Assembly (NCBI GenBank): GCA_025358395.1
Contig: JANYJT010000122.1
Location: 1 to 36,890 of the forward strand
Length of the DNA: 36,890 nucleotides
Direction: 5' to 3'
Source of the DNA: Bacteroidia bacterium
Lineage (GTDB): Bacteria > Bacteroidota > Bacteroidia > Bacteroidales > Prolixibacteraceae
A model generated the notes under the pieces. It was not told the origin of the DNA, did not search any database, and saw nothing but the letters and a program-made list of their open reading frames with translations. Positions within the stretch are counted from its first letter, which is position 1. Each line of letters opens with the position of its first letter. Of the stretch, positions 1 through 8,565 are shown one piece after another. Position numbers and translations under genes: made by a program.

Positions 1-1693
1 GAAGGATGGGTCAGCAATCGAACCGGGTGATATCTCAGAATTAAAGCAAGAACTTAATCTGTTGAAAGGTGAAATTCACAGTTCATTTAAAATAGAAGGT
101 ATTCAGGTAGAGGTTTTGACCATTTGCCATCCCGACCAGGATATGATCTCTTCAAAAATCACCTCACCGCTGATCGATGCAGGCAGGCTAAAAATAAAAT
201 TTGACTTCCCTTATCCTACCGGGAATCCTGTAGATTCGGGTTGCGACTGGAAAAATCCGGAAAAACATCAGACCATTCTTAATTCATTTTCTGAAAATTC
301 TGTGATTTTTGAACGGACGTTGGACGCAACGAAATACTACGCAAAAGTGGATTGGAAAGGTACTGCAAGGATGGCTGAGAAGCAGTCTCACCATTTCGAA
401 CTTTCGCCCAAAGGACAGCGTATTGAAGTAAGTTGTCTTTTCACAAAAGAAAAGAAAACTTTCCAATTGGCCGATTTCGATCAATCGAGTAAATGTAACC
501 AGGCAAAATGGAGCTATTTCTGGAACCGTGGCGGTGCAGTCGATTTCTCAGGTAGCACAGATCCGCGGGCAGCAGAACTTGAAAGGCGAGTCGTCTTGTC
601 CCAATATCTCATGGCTATCCAATGTGCAGGCGATTTTCCGCCCCAGGAAACCGGGCTGACTTTCAACAGCTGGTATGGTAAATTTCATCTGGAGATGCAT
701 TGGTGGCACGCTACACATTTCGCACTATGGAACAAGATTGATCTGCTTGAAAAAAGTCTTGGCTGGTACCGCGATGTCTTACCAATTGCCCAAAAAATTG
801 CCCTGAGGCAAGGTTTTAAAGGGGCACGCTGGATGAAAATGACCGATACCACGGGAATGGAAGCACCATCAGGTGTAGGTTCCTTCCTGATCTGGCAACA
901 GCCGCATATCATCTATTTCGCAGAACTCTGTTACCGCAACTACCACAGCAACGATATCCTGGAAAAATACAAGGAACTGGTGTTCCAGACAGCCGAATTT
1001 ATGGCGTCGTTCGCTTCCTGGGATCCTGATAAGAACCGGTACAACCTGATTGGCATAATCCCTGCTCAGGAAAGTTTTAAACCGGAACAGACTTTCAATT
1101 CTCCTTTCGAGCTAGCCTATTGGCATTGGGGATTAAATGTTGCACAGCAGTGGCGGGTGCGTCTGGGGATGAGCAGAAACCGTCAATGGGATGATATGAT
1201 GGAGAAAATTGCTGTTCTTGCCCAGAAAAATGGCATTTACCTTTCCGCAGAAAGTGCACCTGATTCCTATACCAATCTCCCTTACTATTCAGACCATCCG
1301 GCCGTATTTGGCGCCCTGGGATTTATGCCCGAATCAAGGGTCGTGAATAAAAAAACGATGAATGCCACCTTCGATTACATATGGGATCATTGGAACTGGA
1401 AGAAAACCTGGGGCTGGGACTTTCCGCTGGTCGCCATGACTGCCACGCGTCTGGGCAGACCGGATAAGGCTGTAGATGTACTTTTTATGGATATTCCTAC
1501 CAACACTTATCTTGCCAATGGCCACAATTACCAGGACAAGAGATTGCGTCTTTACCTGCCGGGAAACGGGGGAATTTTGGCAGCTGTAGCCATGATGTGT
1601 GCCGGATATGACGGGTGTGAAACAGAAAATCCCGGGATTCCCAAAGATGGCAAATGGAAAGTTAAATGGGAAGGGTTGAGCAAAATGCCATAA
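1..1693 (+). CDS. Six-hairpin (alpha/alpha)6 glycosidase-like protein, 5'-truncated by the window edge
   Basis: The reading frame is open from base 2, and a TTG at 62 is only the first possible start inside the window, so the true start lies outside. The visible part has an N-terminal beta-rich region and then a helical region rich in Trp and aromatic residues. A WYGKFHLEMHWW stretch is followed by GARWMK...TGMEAPSG, which resembles the GH65/trehalase-like clan, where a Glu after a GAR-W segment is the general acid. That Glu is about residue 267 counted from the TTG. The likely role is release or remodelling of an oligosaccharide. The family and substrate cannot be fixed by eye, and localisation is unknown because the N-terminus is missing. 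The gene ends immediately before a long palindrome shared with the convergent archaemetzincin gene. Fold is fairly sure, exact family is not. Confidence 0.72.
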   Translation, partial: KDGSAIEPGDISELKQELNLLKGEIHSSFKIEGIQVEVLTICHPDQDMISSKITSPLIDAGRLKIKFDFPYPTGNPVDSGCDWKNPEKHQTILNSFSENSVIFERTLDATKYYAKVDWKGTARMAEKQSHHFELSPKGQRIEVSCLFTKEKKTFQLADFDQSSKCNQAKWSYFWNRGGAVDFSGSTDPRAAELERRVVLSQYLMAIQCAGDFPPQETGLTFNSWYGKFHLEMHWWHATHFALWNKIDLLEKSLGWYRDVLPIAQKIALRQGFKGARWMKMTDTTGMEAPSGVGSFLIWQQPHIIYFAELCYRNYHSNDILEKYKELVFQTAEFMASFASWDPDKNRYNLIGIIPAQESFKPEQTFNSPFELAYWHWGLNVAQQWRVRLGMSRNRQWDDMMEKIAVLAQKNGIYLSAESAPDSYTNLPYYSDHPAVFGALGFMPESRVVNKKTMNATFDYIWDHWNWKKTWGWDFPLVAMTATRLGRPDKAVDVLFMDIPTNTYLANGHNYQDKRLRLYLPGNGGILAAVAMMCAGYDGCETENPGIPKDGKWKVKWEGLSKMP

Positions 1694-1745
1694 TGTCCAA
1701 TCACACCTGACAGGTTTTGAAAACCTGTCAGGTGTGATTGGACAT
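1693..1745. terminator. 53-bp perfect palindrome between convergent genes, likely bidirectional terminator
   Basis: Arms of 26 bp (1693-1718 and 1720-1745) are exactly complementary around a single central G at 1719. The core reads GACAGGTTTTGAAAACCTGT. It starts at the last base of the + gene's TAA, and its right arm encodes the last five codons (M-S-N-H-T) and the stop of the - strand archaemetzincin gene. The T4/A4 at the centre lies in the loop rather than after the stem, so it is not a textbook rho-independent terminator, but its position between convergent genes suggests that role. It may be a copy of a dispersed palindromic repeat. Confidence 0.65.
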
Positions 1746-2264
1746 CTGCTCCTTGCATTTATGGCAAAGCATATGGTACTTTTGATCAATATCTTCGACG
1801 TAAGTACTTGATCTCATCACACATATCGGATCATAGCAATGAAGTAGCCCAAATGTATGGCCTAATTCATGTATGACCTCTTTCCGGAAGCGGCTAATTA
1901 ATATCTTTTCATCTTTAAAAATCCCATAACGTTCATTCCGGAGTCTGTAAATAGATACAATTCCGGATTTTCCATTCAAATAAGCCTGTCCAAAAATGTA
2001 TGTTAAAATTGGAATATAAAGGTCAACGTTGAAGAGGCCAATAGTTTTATTCTTTTCTTTGGCAAACCCCATATCTATCTCTTTCAGAAGTCTGTAACCA
2101 TCATATTGCCTGCGTGAAGGATCATAGTAAAGGCTAAGATCCAAATGTCCCTCTTTGGTTTTCACCGGAAGTTGAAACTCATGCTCTATGTCTATCACCA
2201 CTTTTTCAAGAAGTCCCTTCTCAAAATATCCAAAAGAAATTAATTTGATTCTTTCAGGGTTCAT
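1728..2264 (-). CDS. amzA: Archaemetzincin zinc protease
   Basis: The 178-residue protein carries the complete archaemetzincin signature. HELGHTFGLLH is at residues 132-142, with Cys143, Cys148, Met150 (the Met-turn), Cys167 and Cys170, which fits HExxHxxGx3Cx4CxMx17CxxC closely. In the family the three His bind the catalytic zinc and the four Cys bind a structural zinc. There is no signal peptide, so it is predicted to be a cytosolic metalloprotease with unknown substrate. Its ATG follows directly on the TGA of the sigma-54 regulator gene (TGAATG), so it is almost certainly translated from the same mRNA. The final five codons lie inside the palindrome at 1693-1745, so the natural C-terminus may have been altered by that repeat. 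Confidence 0.93.
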   Translation of the reverse strand: MNPERIKLISFGYFEKGLLEKVVIDIEHEFQLPVKTKEGHLDLSLYYDPSRRQYDGYRLLKEIDMGFAKEKNKTIGLFNVDLYIPILTYIFGQAYLNGKSGIVSIYRLRNERYGIFKDEKILISRFRKEVIHELGHTFGLLHCYDPICVMRSSTYVEDIDQKYHMLCHKCKEQMSNHT

Positions 2265-3605
2265 TCATTTAGGAGGCGTTAAACCGTATTTCTTGATTTT
2301 GTTGTAAAGGGTAACCCTGTCAAGTTTCAGTGCTTTGGCCGAAACAGTGATGTTCCAACTGTATTTATTGAGAATCTGAAGAATGTGCTTCTTCCCTAAA
2401 TCATCCAAACTTTCAAAGGACGGTTGGCTCTTTTCTTTGATCAAAGGCAGATCCCGAAGCATGATTTTTTTGCCATTGCCAACAACTATGGCACGTTCTA
2501 CCATGTTTTCCAACTCACGGATGTTTCCGGGAAATGAGTATTCTTCCATCCTTTGTAAGGCAGCCGGTTCTATCGGGATCTCAGGCCTGTTCATTGAAGA
2601 ACAATATTTTTTGATAAAATAGGTGATCAACAAAGGAATATCTTCTATCCTTTCGCGCAAAGGAGGAACATTGATGTTCACCACATTAAGCCTGTAATAA
2701 AGATCTTCACGAAATAATCCTTTATCGACCAGTCCTTTAAGGTCCCTGTTTGTGGCACAAAGTACCCTGAAGTCGGAACTTATTTCCTTGTTGCCTCCAA
2801 CGCGAACAAAACTCTTTGTCTCGAGAACACGTAACAATTCTACCTGCATTTTGGGCGAAATGGTCGCTATTTCATCCAGAAAAATGGTGCCGCTGTCGGC
2901 CATTTCGAATCGACCCTTTCTATTGTACACCGCTCCGGTGAAGGCGCCCTTTTCGTGTCCGAACAATTCACTTTCGAGCAAGCTTTCGGTAAGAGCACCA
3001 CAATGAACACTTACCATCGGGAAAAATTTGCGTGAAGAATTTGCATGAATGGCCTTGGCAACCAGCTCTTTTCCTGTCCCACTTTCTCCGGTAATGATTA
3101 CTGATGAACTGGATTGCGCAACACTTTCTATCTGCCTGAAAACCTCTTGCATCGCTTCACTTTGTCCCACCATGTCCTCGACATTTTCGAGAGAGAATAC
3201 CTTGTCTTTTAGAATCTCATTTTCTTCGATCAAAGAGATCTGCTTAGAGGCATTTCTGATCAAGTGCGATAAATCATCCGGATCGAAAGGCTTGGTTACA
3301 TAATCGAAGGCACCATCTTTCAAAGCTTGTACTGCCGTGTCAACAGTGGCAAAAGCTGTCATAATAATAACGATGGCATCACTCTTCAGGGATTTGATTC
3401 GTTTGAGCATTTCCAGTCCGTCCATCCCCGGCATTTTAATGTCGGCGAGAATGATATCAAAGCTGTCTGATTGCAAAATGGAGAGGGCTTTTTTGGCATT
3501 TTCAGCACATTCCACGTAATAACCATCCTCTATAAACCAGTTGTACAATGAATCCCTGACAGATTCTTCATCATCTACAATTAAGATAGAAATTTTTTTG
3601 GCCAT
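2265..3605 (-). CDS. Sigma-54-dependent response regulator (NtrC/AtoC type)
   Basis: Domains in order are a receiver (residues 5-120; acidic pair D11/D12, phospho-acceptor D55, conserved K105), an AAA+ ATPase (about 143-370; Walker A GESGTGKE at 173-180, sigma-54 contact loop GAFTGA at 220-225, Walker B FLDEI) and a C-terminal Fis-type helix-turn-helix (about 405-443). All residues needed for phosphorylation, ATP hydrolysis and sigma-54 remodelling are present. It lies 12 bp downstream of a heme-sensor histidine kinase gene, which is its obvious partner, and abuts amzA. The sigma-54-like promoter at 10338-10353 in front of the HybAB/GcvH unit is its most likely target. The output gene is inferred and the family is certain. 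Confidence 0.96.
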   Translation of the reverse strand: MAKKISILIVDDEESVRDSLYNWFIEDGYYVECAENAKKALSILQSDSFDIILADIKMPGMDGLEMLKRIKSLKSDAIVIIMTAFATVDTAVQALKDGAFDYVTKPFDPDDLSHLIRNASKQISLIEENEILKDKVFSLENVEDMVGQSEAMQEVFRQIESVAQSSSSVIITGESGTGKELVAKAIHANSSRKFFPMVSVHCGALTESLLESELFGHEKGAFTGAVYNRKGRFEMADSGTIFLDEIATISPKMQVELLRVLETKSFVRVGGNKEISSDFRVLCATNRDLKGLVDKGLFREDLYYRLNVVNINVPPLRERIEDIPLLITYFIKKYCSSMNRPEIPIEPAALQRMEEYSFPGNIRELENMVERAIVVGNGKKIMLRDLPLIKEKSQPSFESLDDLGKKHILQILNKYSWNITVSAKALKLDRVTLYNKIKKYGLTPPK

Positions 3606-3617
3606 ATCATTTATGCG

Positions 3618-5288
3618 TTAATTCCTGACGAGAGGTAAAGTAATTGAAATCGTAGTTCCCTTCCCCCTGTCTGATTTCACTTCGACTCTTCCTTTGTGAT
3701 TTTGAATAATCCCGTGAACAATTGCTAAACCAAGTCCAATACCGCTGGCATTCTCTTTGGTAGAGAAAAATGGTTCAAAAATGTGAGGAATATCCTCCTC
3801 ATTGATCCCTACGCCATTGTCAGAGATTTCTATTTGGATGTGCGACTCGTCAGGGTTCATGGTCCGGAACAATACCTCACCATTTTCTGATACAGCCTCT
3901 GTGGCATTGACCAGAATTCCGATGCAGGCCTGTTTAATTTGATTGGGACTACAATAGATCAAGTCTGGTTTTGCTGAAAAATCAGCCAGAAAATTCACAT
4001 TGGCAATTTTCATTGGATGGGACATCAACTCAAATGTTTCCATCAAAACTTCATGGAGGTGCTTCTGTTCAAAGCCATCCTGATTTTTTCTGGAAAAATC
4101 GAGCAATCCTTTAACGATATCTCCACATCTTTTGGTCTCGTTTTCAATTAGTTTAAGATGTTTCAACATCGATTCCTTTTTAGCCGGATCGAAATCCTGG
4201 TTTCCCAACTGCTTGTAAACCAATTTGGCATAAATGAGAATTCCCGACAATGGGTTGTTTATTTCGTGCGCCACTGAGAGCGACAATTTACCAAGAGAAG
4301 CGATCCGCTCTACATTGATCAGTTCATTCTGAGCCTGACCAAGCTCTTCCGATTTTTTCTGAACTTTGTATTCAAGCTGCTGTGACCAATTTTGTAGTTC
4401 ATTGGTGGCAGTCTGCAAATTGTCAAGCATCTCATTGAATGCCAGTGAAACCATCCTCATATCTGACAATTGATGTGGTTTGATATCGAGTCTTGTGCTT
4501 CTGTCACCTTTTGCAACAGCCAGACTGGCTTTGATAATGGCATTCAATGGGTTTTTTATCTTCTTCCGGGTAAAGAAAATTAGAAACAAGATTAGCAAAA
4601 AGGTCAATAGGGCTGCCAGGAAAAAATAATCTGTGGTAGATTTCTCCAGCGCAGCATCCAGTCCTGCCAGGGGGATTTTAATAATAAGTGACCCAAGTAC
4701 CTGATCATTTTGACTATGCGCATGGCAGGCACTCGTATAACAGGATTTATCGTTCAGAATCGGAGATTTAATTAAGAGGTGCCTGCAATTGTTGTTGTTG
4801 TGATTCATCGCGCATTCACTATCGATCCCGATGATCTTGTATGATTTCTCGGTAGCAGAGAACATGGTGGAAAAATCCTTGTGACACGAAATGCAATCCG
4901 GATCACTATGGTTGACCGTATCGTTTGATATGGAAGAATAGGCCAGGTTATTCTTGTTATCGTACATGTTCACATCATCGATTCCGGACATCGTATTGAT
5001 GATATCCAATGTACCCTGTAGTGAAGTTCTGTCATTTTCAAGCATCGAACGATACAAAGCCCCCTGAACCAGAAAACCAATGTTATTGCCATTCTCGCGA
5101 ATGACGGATTTCATGTAATTCTCATTGACAGACCTAAAAATAATTCCAAAAGACAAGAAGAGGAAAAAGGAAGAAACAGTAATAATAATGACGACACGAC
5201 CATAAATGGAGGAACGAAACTTTACATAACTACTGAGGATTGGAGCCCCAACTTTGTTTCCTTCTGAAAATTTATTTATCCAACCCAT
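3618..5288 (-). CDS. Membrane histidine kinase with c-type heme sensor domain
   Basis: Numbering is from an upstream in-frame TTG at 5315; the ATG at 5288 (codon 10) is the preferred start, giving 556 residues. Two membrane helices (about 41-60 and 230-249) flank an extracytoplasmic domain. That domain has a CISCH heme c motif (141-145), a CYTSACH segment (192-198, a CX4CH spacing) and two further Cys (168, 177). Then come HAMP (250-302), a DHp domain with phospho-His350 in VAHEINNP, and a HATPase with N box, DNGVGI and GIGLGL. This points to a kinase that reads redox state or a gaseous ligand through periplasmic heme. It precedes its response regulator by 12 bp. Heme number is uncertain: one canonical site is seen and the second has unusual spacing. 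Confidence 0.93.
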   Translation of the reverse strand: MGWINKFSEGNKVGAPILSSYVKFRSSIYGRVVIIITVSSFFLFLSFGIIFRSVNENYMKSVIRENGNNIGFLVQGALYRSMLENDRTSLQGTLDIINTMSGIDDVNMYDNKNNLAYSSISNDTVNHSDPDCISCHKDFSTMFSATEKSYKIIGIDSECAMNHNNNNCRHLLIKSPILNDKSCYTSACHAHSQNDQVLGSLIIKIPLAGLDAALEKSTTDYFFLAALLTFLLILFLIFFTRKKIKNPLNAIIKASLAVAKGDRSTRLDIKPHQLSDMRMVSLAFNEMLDNLQTATNELQNWSQQLEYKVQKKSEELGQAQNELINVERIASLGKLSLSVAHEINNPLSGILIYAKLVYKQLGNQDFDPAKKESMLKHLKLIENETKRCGDIVKGLLDFSRKNQDGFEQKHLHEVLMETFELMSHPMKIANVNFLADFSAKPDLIYCSPNQIKQACIGILVNATEAVSENGEVLFRTMNPDESHIQIEISDNGVGINEEDIPHIFEPFFSTKENASGIGLGLAIVHGIIQNHKGRVEVKSDRGKGTTISITLPLVRN

Positions 5289-5592
5289 TGTGATATTGCA
5301 TGTTAACTTAATCAATTAGGTGCTAATCCGTTGGCAATAAGTAACGAAAGTAACTTAAGAGATCAAAAAGACTAAACTACCTGTCGGATATAGTGTTGCT
5401 GATTGCTAAGTTAATCTCAAAATTTTAAAAAATGGTTCAAATAGTCAATTTTCTTTGCGTATTTGTTTGCATTCTAAAGAGTAGCAATGATTAAATGCAC
5501 ATTAAAAATGAAGCGATGTGACATGCACATCGCTTCCAAAGCTAAAAATCTGTCAAACAGAAACTTACATTGAACAAAGTAGTCACTGGAAC
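5289..5592 (-). other. Spacer between the gcvH-like operon and the kinase-regulator unit
   Basis: This spacer of about 300 bases is AT-rich and contains a strong terminator at 5500-5536 and no credible ORF. It should hold the promoter of the kinase/regulator/amzA unit between 5290 and 5500. I found neither a convincing TAnnTTTG box with a matching upstream TTG nor a sigma-54 motif there, so the promoter is not assigned. Confidence 0.5.
5500..5536 (-). terminator. Rho-independent terminator after the gcvH-like gene
   Basis: A perfect 11-bp stem (5510-5520 with 5526-5536) has a 5-base loop. Read on the - strand it is followed by CATTTTTAATG, a U-rich tail. It lies 56 bp past the stop of the membrane GcvH-like gene and separates the HybAB/GcvH operon from the kinase/regulator unit. 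Confidence 0.82.
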
Positions 5593-6369
5593 CTATTGGT
5601 AAAACTCCATTCCATATGACTCTTTTTCTAATCCACGAAAGTGCGGATATTTTGATTTAATACCCAAATAAGTATGCTGGAAATCCTGCCAAACTTCTTC
5701 AGGAAGTCCGGAAAGTGGTTGATCAATCAATTCACCTCCATCCTGTAAAATGACATTGGACGGTTGAGGGGCATATCTTTCGACAGATGTTGCCAGGAAA
5801 TCTTTGAATCTTTCCAGCTCTTTGACTGACCATCCACTTGCTTCTTCTGCTAAATAGTAACTATTTGTTTCAGCAATCCATCTGGAAGGCTTGATTTTGT
5901 ACATCCAGCCTTTTTGATATGGATCTTCATTGAGCAGTTCCGGATTTTTCTGAAGAACAGAATTGGTGGACACGATTTCTCCGGATATAGGTGAAAGAAT
6001 CCGAAGCTCTTTGCCTTTGTGGCTGACAACAGCCAGAAGTTCATCTTTTTTTACCATCTCTCCTGACTTTCTGAGTTTTCCGAATGTTACTTCACCCGTC
6101 AGGTGCAGCAATAAATCATCCATTCCAACTTTGGCAATTCCCATACTGTCCAAATGAGTCCACATATGATTACTGCTGAAGAATATGCCCTGCGGGATTC
6201 TCAATACACTGGCAGTCAGAGTTCCCAATCTTTTTTGCAATTGTTTTGTAATTTTTACCTGTCTGTTCAGCAAGATCCAGAATGGTACTAGAATGGCGAA
6301 GAAGGCGATAATAGCCAGATACTCTATCCCTTTCGTCTCAAAAATGTTGTGGTAAGTAAATCCGTCCAT
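5593..6369 (-). CDS. Membrane-anchored GcvH-like (lipoyl-fold) protein without the lipoyl lysine
   Basis: The 258-residue protein has one N-terminal membrane helix (about 17-34) followed by basic residues, placing the rest in the cytoplasm. Residues 57-165 align with glycine cleavage H protein without gaps: HMW where GcvH has HEW, VG(M)DD, LTGEV, VVSHKGKEL, SPISGEIVSTN, NPELLNEDPY and GW-YKIKP. The lysine that carries lipoate in GcvH falls on Gly119, flanked by Lys118 and Lys120. A C-terminal extension (about 175-240) contains VILQDGGEL and a Trp-Gln-Asp-Phe segment shared with the paralogous domain of the gene at 8566-10266. It lies 62 bp after the HybB-like gene in the same operon. It is not a working glycine cleavage carrier by this reading; a scaffold or redox-adaptor role is inference. 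Confidence 0.88.
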   Translation of the reverse strand: MDGFTYHNIFETKGIEYLAIIAFFAILVPFWILLNRQVKITKQLQKRLGTLTASVLRIPQGIFFSSNHMWTHLDSMGIAKVGMDDLLLHLTGEVTFGKLRKSGEMVKKDELLAVVSHKGKELRILSPISGEIVSTNSVLQKNPELLNEDPYQKGWMYKIKPSRWIAETNSYYLAEEASGWSVKELERFKDFLATSVERYAPQPSNVILQDGGELIDQPLSGLPEEVWQDFQHTYLGIKSKYPHFRGLEKESYGMEFYQ

Positions 6370-6431
6370 AACTTCGTTTTTAAAGGTTTATACTGTTGAT
6401 ATTTTATCTCTTTGCACAAGCTAATTTTTCT

Positions 6432-7661
6432 TTAATTTTCATCCTTCACCCAGGATGGTGACTCTCTCAATACCGGCATGCGATTGATGATCCATCTGAA
6501 TATCAATATTTCCGTAAAAATTACGGCAAGAGTGACCACTATTTCCATCCAGGATGGGTAATAATGAACTGCGGCATCCCATTTAAACCCTATGACCGTC
6601 ACGTTCAATCTGTTCAGGATAATCCCCAGCATGGTCAAAACGGCAGCTACCCTGACGAGTAAAATATTTCGGGTTCGGTAACTGTACACATATAAGAACA
6701 TGGGAATTAACACGAAGCCTATCATTTCGAAAAGAAACCAATAGCCCATTGTTGTATCCAAATATTCCCAGCGCTTTCCATGGATAAAAACGAGTAACTG
6801 TAAAAAGAAATAGGCAAACATGGCTCCGGCGCAAATTTTCGCCAACCCCTGAAGGATTCCGCTCTGGGCTTTGTGATTTTTTTCACTGATCTGGTTAAAA
6901 AATACTTTGTGGCTAATGGATCCTTCAAAAATTACCATGGATAATCCGGCAAAGACGCTGGATACCAAAAACATCACAGGAATGAACTCAGAATACCACA
7001 AAGGATGGATTTTGTCCTTGGCCATCAGAAACAACGCGCCAAGTCCTGATTGATGCAGGGTTGAAAGGGTGATTCCAAATATTACAGCTCCAATGGTCAT
7101 CCCGGAAAGAATCTTTCTTGCCCGCTTTGCACCAAGCCATTCGGCAATCGCGGGTGAGAATTCGATCAACTCGGCCAGCATGTAAAGTAAGAAGTGCCAT
7201 GCCACCAGAAAAAGAACTGAGCTGGTACCAAAACTGTTACCAATGATTGGGTTGATCACATTCCAGGGTCTGCCTAAATCCAATAGCAGGGCACCCGCGT
7301 AGAAAAGGTAGGCAAGGAAACCGTTTAGCACAGTAACTCTGACAATCGAATGGTATTTTTCCATTTTCAGGATGTAAACCATAAATGTCAGAACGTAAGC
7401 GCCTCCCGCGAAAGCCACACCGGTTACCACATCGAATCCAATCCATAGTCCCCATGGAATGTCCTGTGACAGATTGGTTATTGAACCAATGCCTTTCATA
7501 AACCTTATCACAATCAGCACAATACCTAAAATAATGATCGGAAATGCGACGATATTGAAAGGAGTGAAGAATTTACCTTTCGGCTTAAGTTCGCTCAAAA
7601 TAAATTTAAAGATGGAACCTCCATCGTTGTCTCTTGCTATGGGCTGTATTTGCTTATTCAT
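6432..7661 (-). CDS. HybB-like (NrfD/PsrC family) quinone-interacting membrane subunit
   Basis: The product is about 409 residues with roughly ten membrane helices and matches HybB, the membrane subunit of hydrogenase-2. Visible features include SQDIPWGLWIGFDVVTGVAF near the N-terminus, DLGRPW, and a TLHQSGLGALF segment. Members exchange electrons between quinone and a periplasmic Fe-S partner. An upstream in-frame ATG at 7703 exists, but the ATG at 7661 overlaps the end of the preceding HybA-like gene by 8 bases, a typical coupled arrangement, and removes a Lys/Thr-rich leader. It is followed by the GcvH-like gene. No [NiFe] large or small subunit is in the window, so the catalytic partner is unknown. 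Confidence 0.92.
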   Translation of the reverse strand: MNKQIQPIARDNDGGSIFKFILSELKPKGKFFTPFNIVAFPIIILGIVLIVIRFMKGIGSITNLSQDIPWGLWIGFDVVTGVAFAGGAYVLTFMVYILKMEKYHSIVRVTVLNGFLAYLFYAGALLLDLGRPWNVINPIIGNSFGTSSVLFLVAWHFLLYMLAELIEFSPAIAEWLGAKRARKILSGMTIGAVIFGITLSTLHQSGLGALFLMAKDKIHPLWYSEFIPVMFLVSSVFAGLSMVIFEGSISHKVFFNQISEKNHKAQSGILQGLAKICAGAMFAYFFLQLLVFIHGKRWEYLDTTMGYWFLFEMIGFVLIPMFLYVYSYRTRNILLVRVAAVLTMLGIILNRLNVTVIGFKWDAAVHYYPSWMEIVVTLAVIFTEILIFRWIINRMPVLRESPSWVKDEN

Positions 7662-8520
7662 TTTCGTCTTCTTTAGAGTTAGTTCTGTTTTTTGTAGCTT
7701 CATGGATACCTAACAACAGTGGAGGCAGCAGAACAAATACGGAAGGAACAGTGTAAAGAAATCCTTTTGAAAGCTCCGGATAGGATGAGTTCTGAAGTTT
7801 GGTATTGAACCCGACTTCCTTGAAAGGAGCAGATGAGAGATACAACCATCCGGTGCCACCTGCAACTTCTTCTCCCCAAATTTGATCTACATAATCTTTG
7901 GGATTTTCGAATATTCGCTTTCTGGCTTCTGCAATAAGCTCTCTTCTGGTTCCGAAAGTCAGAGCATCACCCGGACATGCTTCCGCACAAGCGGGTATCT
8001 TCCCGGCTTTGATCCGGTCATAACACATGTCACATTTTTCGATTTTAGGATTCGCACTGTGGTATTCGAATTTTGGCACGTCAAAAGGACAAGAGACCAT
8101 GCAGTATCGGCATCCCATGCATTTGTTGCCTCTCCAGATCACAGGACCTTCCTTGGTTTTATACATCGCCTGCGTAAGGCAAGCCGCGGCACAAGCCGGT
8201 TCATTACAATGCATGCACTGCTTTTTCACAAATACTTCACCCTTTGAAGTCGTGTAATTATTAATAACACAACGTTGTGATTCACTGGTCTTTCTTAGAA
8301 CATCAACTTTTAGTTCATCTTTTGGTTCAGGAAGTTCATGCGTTTTGGCACAAACCCTTTCGCAGGCCCGGCATCCCAGGCACCTGGTTGAATCATAAAG
8401 AACACCTTGAAATTCAACTGCATTTTCTTCCGATTTTGCAGCTCCAAAACTATTTCCTACCGCAAGTGTTGCTCCTGCAACACAAATGGTTTTAAAGAAA
8501 TCACGGCGGTCGAAGCCCAT
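7654..8520 (-). CDS. HybA-like Tat-exported 4x[4Fe-4S] ferredoxin with C-terminal anchor
   Basis: The 288-residue protein begins with a twin-arginine signal (DRRDFFKTI at 4-12 plus a hydrophobic stretch). Four Cys-rich clusters follow: CLGCRACERVC (47-57), CMHCNEPACAAAC (102-114), CMGCRYCMVSC (134-144) and CDMCYDRIKAGKIPACAEAC (163-182). A hydrophobic helix at about 254-272 anchors the C-terminus, the HybA architecture. It is predicted to sit on the periplasmic face and relay electrons to or from the HybB-like subunit encoded next, with an 8-base overlap. Upstream by 45 bp is the binding-domain/GcvH fusion. Homologues such as NrfC/DmsB lack the C-terminal anchor, which favours the HybA assignment. 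Confidence 0.93.
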   Translation of the reverse strand: MGFDRRDFFKTICVAGATLAVGNSFGAAKSEENAVEFQGVLYDSTRCLGCRACERVCAKTHELPEPKDELKVDVLRKTSESQRCVINNYTTSKGEVFVKKQCMHCNEPACAAACLTQAMYKTKEGPVIWRGNKCMGCRYCMVSCPFDVPKFEYHSANPKIEKCDMCYDRIKAGKIPACAEACPGDALTFGTRRELIAEARKRIFENPKDYVDQIWGEEVAGGTGWLYLSSAPFKEVGFNTKLQNSSYPELSKGFLYTVPSVFVLLPPLLLGIHEATKNRTNSKEDENE

Positions 8521-8565
8521 AATTAAAATTTTAAAAGTTTATATATAAAGATTAGTTGGAACAGA

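Noticed and set aside
6432..7703. The start at 7703 for the HybB-like gene
   Set aside because: It would overlap the HybA-like gene by 50 bases and add a Lys/Thr-rich leader. The ATG at 7661 gives a short 8-base overlap.
6432..8520. A hydrogenase-2 operon
   Set aside because: Only the HybA- and HybB-like subunits are present. No large or small [NiFe] subunit or maturation gene is found in the window.
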